Notes under the pieces: model-generated
Told to the model about the DNA's origin: nothing
The model's database searches: none
Seen by the model: only the letters and a program-made list of their open reading frames with translations
From: Pseudomonadota bacterium
GTDB lineage: Bacteria; Pseudomonadota; Alphaproteobacteria; Sphingomonadales; Sphingomonadaceae
Assembly (NCBI GenBank): GCA_023417515.1
Contig: JAEZFL010000002.1
Span: 1 to 24,844, forward strand
Direction of reading: 5' to 3'
DNA length: 24,844 bases
In this document: piece by piece, positions 21,499 to 24,844 of the stretch
How the letters are laid out: each line of letters starts with the position of its first letter
How positions within the stretch are numbered: the stretch's first letter is position 1
Program-made: the position numbers and the translations under genes

Positions 21499-22927
21499 AG
21501 GCGGCGATCTCCTCGCGGACCGGGTGCCGGACGACGAACAGGGCGCCCAGCCAGCACAGCGCGCCGGCAGCCACCGAGGCGAACAGCCACGTCACCGGCA
21601 GCGAATCGGGCGGCGCGACAAGGACGTAAGCGAGCAGCACCGGCGCCACCGCGGCTGCGGAGACGGCGAGACTGCGCGCGTAGATGTCGAGCAGCGCGAG
21701 CCATTTGAGGCCGATCAGGTCGCGCAGAAGCCAGGCGTAGATGAACCACCAGGCGAAGCCGTAGGCGATTCGCGAGGCGGCGGCGGCCTCGAGGCTCCAC
21801 AGGGCGCCGAGCACGAGCAGGCCGATGCTGATCACGGTGTCGAGGATGTTGAGGACGAGCAGCCGCTTCATCCGGCCGAGCAGGATCGGAAGCTCCATCT
21901 GCAGCGGGATCGCGGTGAAGAAGAATTCGGACAGAGCGATCAGCGCGAGCAAAGGCGCGACCTCCTGCCAGCGCTCGCCGTAGAGGAGCAGCACCATCGG
22001 CAAGGCGGCGACGGTGAGGAATGCCATGGCCGGCCAGGTGACCGCGGTATAGCCGGACACCACGCGCAGATAAGGCGGCGCGAGATCCTCGCCGCGGTCG
22101 CGGAGGCGCGCGAAGGCCGGGTAGAAGACGGCGCCGACCGCTCCGGTGAGAAGCGTAACGAGCTGGGCGGCGAGCGAGGACGCGCGGCTGTAGAGGCCGG
22201 TCGCGGCGATGCTGACGATTCGGCCGACGATGAGATCCGGCGTCCGAACCCCGATCGCTCCGCTGACGTAGAGCGCCGACATGCCGGTCCCGAAGCCGAG
22301 AATCGGGCGAATTCCCGAGGTGGTGAGAGGCCAGCTCGGGCGATGGCCGGCGAGCGCCATTCCGAGAATCGCCTTCATGCCCTGCTGCGCGACCGTGCCC
22401 CACGCGAGCGACATCGCCGATTCGCCCGCCGCGGCGGTGACGAGCGCGGTGCCGCCACCGGCCAGCGCCGCGCCGACATTGACGACGAACAAACGTCGAA
22501 AGTCCATGTCGCGCTGGAGGAGCGCACTCGGGACGATGGCAAAAGGCGTCAGGCAGTAGGAGCCGGCGATCACCGCCATCACCGGGAACAGCCGCGAATC
22601 GCCGTAGAATAAGGCGACTGGCCAGGCGAGCGCGAGGATGACGAGGCCGATCGCCAAAGCGACGATCAGCGACACCGAGAAGCAGGCGCGGATCTTGTCT
22701 TCGCCCAGCTCGGGCTCGCCGGCGACGTAGCGGGTGATCCCGAAATCCTGGAGGACCGAGACCAGCATCGCGGCGGCCAGCGCGATCGAGAACAGGCCGA
22801 CTTCCTCGGGGCCGAGGAAGAAGCGGCTGATCAGGACGCTGGTGACGAAGGTGATGGCGAAGGACGCATATTGCGCCGCCATCGACCACAAGGCCGCCCC
22901 GCGAACCGATTGACCGCGGCCGGTCAT
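21449..22927 (-). CDS. Lipopolysaccharide/polysaccharide flippase, Wzx-like
   Basis: A 492-residue polytopic membrane protein of the MOP superfamily (Wzx/WzxC-like flippases), which move lipid-linked sugars across the inner membrane. It has about 12-14 hydrophobic helices. The N-terminal MAAQYASFAITFVTSVLISR followed by FFLGPEEVGLFSIA is typical of the family, as is the central VGRIVSIAATGLYSRASSL segment. The ATG at 22927 overlaps the stop of the glycosyltransferase gene as ATGA; a longer frame to 23005 lies inside that gene and is rejected. It pairs with the glycosyltransferase for surface polysaccharide assembly. The 3' end overlaps the RHH gene on the other strand by 50 bp. Confidence 0.9.
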   Translation of the reverse strand: MTGRGQSVRGAALWSMAAQYASFAITFVTSVLISRFFLGPEEVGLFSIALAAAMLVSVLQDFGITRYVAGEPELGEDKIRACFSVSLIVALAIGLVILALAWPVALFYGDSRLFPVMAVIAGSYCLTPFAIVPSALLQRDMDFRRLFVVNVGAALAGGGTALVTAAAGESAMSLAWGTVAQQGMKAILGMALAGHRPSWPLTTSGIRPILGFGTGMSALYVSGAIGVRTPDLIVGRIVSIAATGLYSRASSLAAQLVTLLTGAVGAVFYPAFARLRDRGEDLAPPYLRVVSGYTAVTWPAMAFLTVAALPMVLLLYGERWQEVAPLLALIALSEFFFTAIPLQMELPILLGRMKRLLVLNILDTVISIGLLVLGALWSLEAAAASRIAYGFAWWFIYAWLLRDLIGLKWLALLDIYARSLAVSAAAVAPVLLAYVLVAPPDSLPVTWLFASVAAGALCWLGALFVVRHPVREEIAAFIAHLLPARIARTATP

Positions 22928-23919
22928 GGCGTGGCGAGCGCGGCGGCGAGCTTCAGCGCCCGGCCCGGCTTGCCGAATCGGACGAGGCGGGCGGCCGTCT
23001 TCCACATCCCTTCGCGCGCGCCGTCGCGGGCGTGGCTGAGGACGAGGTCGTAGCCGTCGCCCCTGAGCGCGACCGGCGAATAGATCAGCCGCGGCGCGAC
23101 GATCTCGCGAACCGCCCGGGCGACTCCGGGGCGGCCGAACAGCGAATCGAGCGACTCGAGCGGAGGCAGCGAGGCGAGCCCGTCGATCGGATCGGGCCGC
23201 CCCGCCTCGCGCTCGACATGGGCGAGCCAGGCGATCGCCGCGCCCAGGGCCTGCGCGTAGATATGCTTCTCGCTGACCTGGCTATCGGAATAGCGGTAGA
23301 GGAGCAGCCGGTCGGGAAGGCTGGTGAGCTTGGTGCGCTCCGACAGGCGCAGCCACAGATCGTAATCCTCGCAATGTTTGAACGCGGCCCGGTAGCCGCC
23401 CGCGGCGCGCAGCATCTCGGTGCGAATCATCGTCGAGGGGTGGCAGAGCAGCGGCTTGTCCTTGAGTGCATCGAGGAAGCCGTCCCAGCTCGTCGGCTGA
23501 TCGGCGTTGAGCCAGCTTTCGTTGCCGGCCTCGTCAATATTGACGGTGAGGGTGCCGACCACGCCGAAATCCGGATTCGCATCGAGGAAGGCGACCTGCC
23601 TGGCGAATCGCTCGGGCCTGGAGATGTCGTCGCCGTCCATGCGCGCGATCAGCGGCGCCCGCGCCTCGCCGATCATCCGGTTGAGGCTGGCGACGAGGCC
23701 GCGATTCGCCTGGTGGATCGGCCGGATCCGCGAATCGCGCGCCGCGTAGGCCTCGATGATCTCGGCCGAGCCGTCGCTCGAGCCGTCGTTGACGATGAGG
23801 AACTCGAAATCGCCGAGCGTCTGGGCGAGAATGGACTCGATCGCCTGAGCCAGAAAAGGCGCGGCGTTATAGACGCTCATCGCCACGGTGATGGCGGGGG
23901 TGGCGGGCGCTCCTGTCAT
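22924..23919 (-). CDS. Family 2 glycosyltransferase
   Basis: A 331-residue inverting GT-A glycosyltransferase. The N-terminus ITVAMSVYNAAPFLAQAIES and FLIVNDGSSDGS (D45 region) bind the nucleotide; ARMDGDD (92-98) carries the metal-binding DxD. HCEDYDLWLRL further on is the usual acceptor-side motif with the likely catalytic acid. No membrane segment is visible, so it is probably a cytoplasmic or peripheral enzyme. It transfers an unidentified sugar in polysaccharide synthesis and is first in a two-gene operon with the flippase. The ribosome binding site is weak. Confidence 0.92.
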   Translation of the reverse strand: MTGAPATPAITVAMSVYNAAPFLAQAIESILAQTLGDFEFLIVNDGSSDGSAEIIEAYAARDSRIRPIHQANRGLVASLNRMIGEARAPLIARMDGDDISRPERFARQVAFLDANPDFGVVGTLTVNIDEAGNESWLNADQPTSWDGFLDALKDKPLLCHPSTMIRTEMLRAAGGYRAAFKHCEDYDLWLRLSERTKLTSLPDRLLLYRYSDSQVSEKHIYAQALGAAIAWLAHVEREAGRPDPIDGLASLPPLESLDSLFGRPGVARAVREIVAPRLIYSPVALRGDGYDLVLSHARDGAREGMWKTAARLVRFGKPGRALKLAAALATP

Positions 23920-23984
23920 GACGGGATCGGCCTACGCCCGAAGCGGTGAAAAAGCGGTTAGCCCAAAAAGGCGGAAAACAGCGG

Positions 23985-24013
23985 TTGACGACTCAAGAAC
24001 CCCCCGCCATATG
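23985..24013 (+). promoter_or_regulatory. Distal rRNA operon promoter
   Basis: TTGACG (23985-23990), a 17-nt spacer and CATATG (24008-24013). The -35 sits in gcggttgacg, the same context as the proximal promoter 325 bp downstream, which supports a tandem rrn promoter pair. Confidence 0.65.
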
Positions 24014-24309
24014 CGCCGTCCACCGGGGCTGAGGCGCTCAGATGAGCGAAGCGGTCACGGCAACAGCTGACAGTCGGCAAGCAGATGCCTGGGTTCCGGG
24101 AACAGATTTCCCTGAGCGCGGCGCAAAGCAGCTCGAATGTCGCCTAAGCTGTTGAAGCTCTTTGAAAAAAGTTGGTTTTAGGGCCTTGCGGACCGGATCT
24201 TCCGGACCATATAGGCCCAAGCGTGAGGGGCCGGGCAGCAATGCCCAGCCGCTTCGCTTGCTTCCTTTCGCCTTCTTCGGAAAGCGGCGGGAAAAAGCGA
24301 AGAAAGCGG

Positions 24310-24338
24310 TTGACGCACTGAAGAGTGCTTCATATATG
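24310..24338 (+). promoter_or_regulatory. Proximal rRNA operon promoter
   Basis: TTGACG (24310-24315), an exact 17-nt spacer and TATATG (24333-24338). The preceding gaaagcgg matches the context of the distal promoter. It lies about 380 bp before the 16S start, normal for an rrn leader. Confidence 0.75.
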
Positions 24339-24396
24339 GCTCCTCACCCGACGGGGACCCGGCCTTCCGGCCAGCCCCGTTTGCGTCTCTTCAATC

Positions 24397-24411
24397 GGTA
24401 ACCCGGTTACC
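24397..24411. promoter_or_regulatory. 15-bp palindrome in the rRNA leader
   Basis: GGTAACC-C-GGTTACC is a perfect inverted repeat about 60 bp after the proximal -10. It could be a protein-binding site or a short RNA hairpin. Function unknown. Confidence 0.35.
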
Positions 24412-24468
24412 CTGGCCAACAGGGGCAAGAGGCGCGCCTTTCCGTTCCGCCCTCGGGTGGAGATGGAC

Positions 24469-24480
24469 GGTTCTTTGACA
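24469..24480 (+). promoter_or_regulatory. boxA antitermination element
   Basis: GGTTCTTTGACA closely resembles the bacterial rrn boxA (TGCTCTTTAACA). It lies in the leader about 240 bp before 16S, where NusB/NusE bind the RNA to prevent Rho termination. Confidence 0.6.
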
Positions 24481-24716
24481 TTGTTGATGTAGATGAAGGG
24501 ACATGTGGGCGGCGGCTCCGGTCACCGAGGAGTTCAAGGCCTCGGAGGATCGGTTAAAGCTAAGTCGTTCCAATGGTCTTGTCGTTCGGGCTTGCCCGGT
24601 CGACGGACTCATGTCTCGTTACATATCCACAGTATATGTGAAGTGCAGGAACGGCTCCTTGAAGCCGGCCTTGGATGGTCGTGTGTTTTCCCACACGGGC
24701 GCCGATGGTCGGTCGT

Positions 24717-24844
24717 CAACTTGAGAGTTTGATTCTGGCTCAGAACGAACGCTGGCGGCATGCCTAACACATGCAAGTCGAACGAGACCTTCGGGTCTAG
24801 TGGCGCACGGGTGCGTAACGCGTGGGAATCTGCCCTTAGGTTCG
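24717..24844 (+). rRNA. rrs: 16S ribosomal RNA, 5' part only
   Basis: The universal 5' region AGAGTTTGATTCTGGCTCAG begins at 24724, so the mature end should be near 24717 by comparison with E. coli numbering. Then follow GAACGCTGGCGGCATGCCTA, acacatgcaagtcgaacga, a short V1 helix with a ttcggg loop and cgcacgggtgcgtaacgcgt. The sequence resembles Sphingomonas. The gene is cut by the window edge after about 128 nt. Confidence 0.97.

Larger units (their letters stand above)
23920..24716. other. rRNA operon upstream and leader region, no protein gene
   Basis: About 800 bp without a convincing gene. It contains two strong tandem promoters (separate entries), a weaker TTGCGG-N16-CATATA (24186-24213) whose spacer is an inverted repeat ccggatcttccgg, a boxA and the 15-bp palindrome at 24397. 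Two leader hairpins follow: ACATAT with ATATGT (24621-24639) and CGTGTG with CACACG (24680-24697). Part of it should pair with sequence after the 16S gene for RNase III processing, which is outside the window. Confidence 0.7.

Noticed and set aside
20313..22889. An 858-codon minus-strand open frame
   Set aside because: It crosses hemH, phaB, the RHH gene, the flippase in another frame and a palindromic repeat. Its length reflects GC-rich codon bias rather than coding.
1..24844. CRISPR arrays, tRNA genes, transposases, prophage or integrase genes
   Set aside because: I looked for regularly spaced direct repeats, tRNA T-arm sequences and recombinase motifs on both strands and found none. The repeats present are palindromic intergenic elements.

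Overview
The window looks like chromosomal DNA from a member of the Sphingomonadales (Alphaproteobacteria), probably Sphingomonas or a close relative. The evidence is a high GC content, the 5' end of a 16S rRNA gene at the right edge with a Sphingomonas-like start, a two-piece (permuted) tmRNA of the alphaproteobacterial type, an EcfG-type general stress promoter, and several families of palindromic intergenic repeats common in sphingomonads. I could not run any search, so family names rest on motifs and recalled family features.

Layout, left to right. (1) 145-3842, minus strand: a tightly overlapped three-gene cassette of an N-formylglutamate amidohydrolase-like protein, a DUF1704/'QEGLA motif' metallopeptidase with an HExxxH site, and a glutathione-synthetase-like ATP-grasp ligase. 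A nested dyad lies just upstream. This is the least understood unit here and the best candidate for a poorly described system. (2) 4113-6449, minus: an arsenic operon arsR-arsI-arsC-acr3, every junction overlapping, behind a promoter embedded in ArsR-type dyads. (3) 6472-7776, minus: an APC amino acid permease. (4) 8085-9364: an unrecognised protein with two HTH-like repeats and a small lipoprotein. (5) 9459-11754: divergent phospholipase D-like and phosphatidylcholine-synthase-like genes, with an EcfG-type promoter reading toward the latter. (6) 11847-12793: a secreted or anchored hypothetical and a small lipoprotein, convergent.

(7) 12866-13205, minus: the permuted tmRNA gene (ssrA), with encoded tag ANDNEALAIAA and no protein gene over it. 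mscL lies immediately upstream on the same strand. (8) 13744-16471, plus: a lemA / TPM-domain / TPM-domain / Nudix operon; a palindromic repeat supplies the N-terminal codons of the first TPM gene. (9) 16652-16930: a complex I NDUFS4-like accessory subunit, minus. (10) 17017-21149, plus: a Tat-exported molybdenum hydroxylase large subunit, ferrochelatase hemH and acetoacetyl-CoA reductase phaB, separated by repeats. (11) 21250-23919: a small ribbon-helix-helix protein, convergent with a flippase / glycosyltransferase pair for surface polysaccharide. (12) 23920-24844: about 800 bp of rRNA leader with two near-identical sigma70-type promoters and a boxA, followed by the truncated 16S gene.

Most genes are ordinary housekeeping or accessory chromosomal genes. 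I see no prophage, insertion sequence, CRISPR array or tRNA gene.
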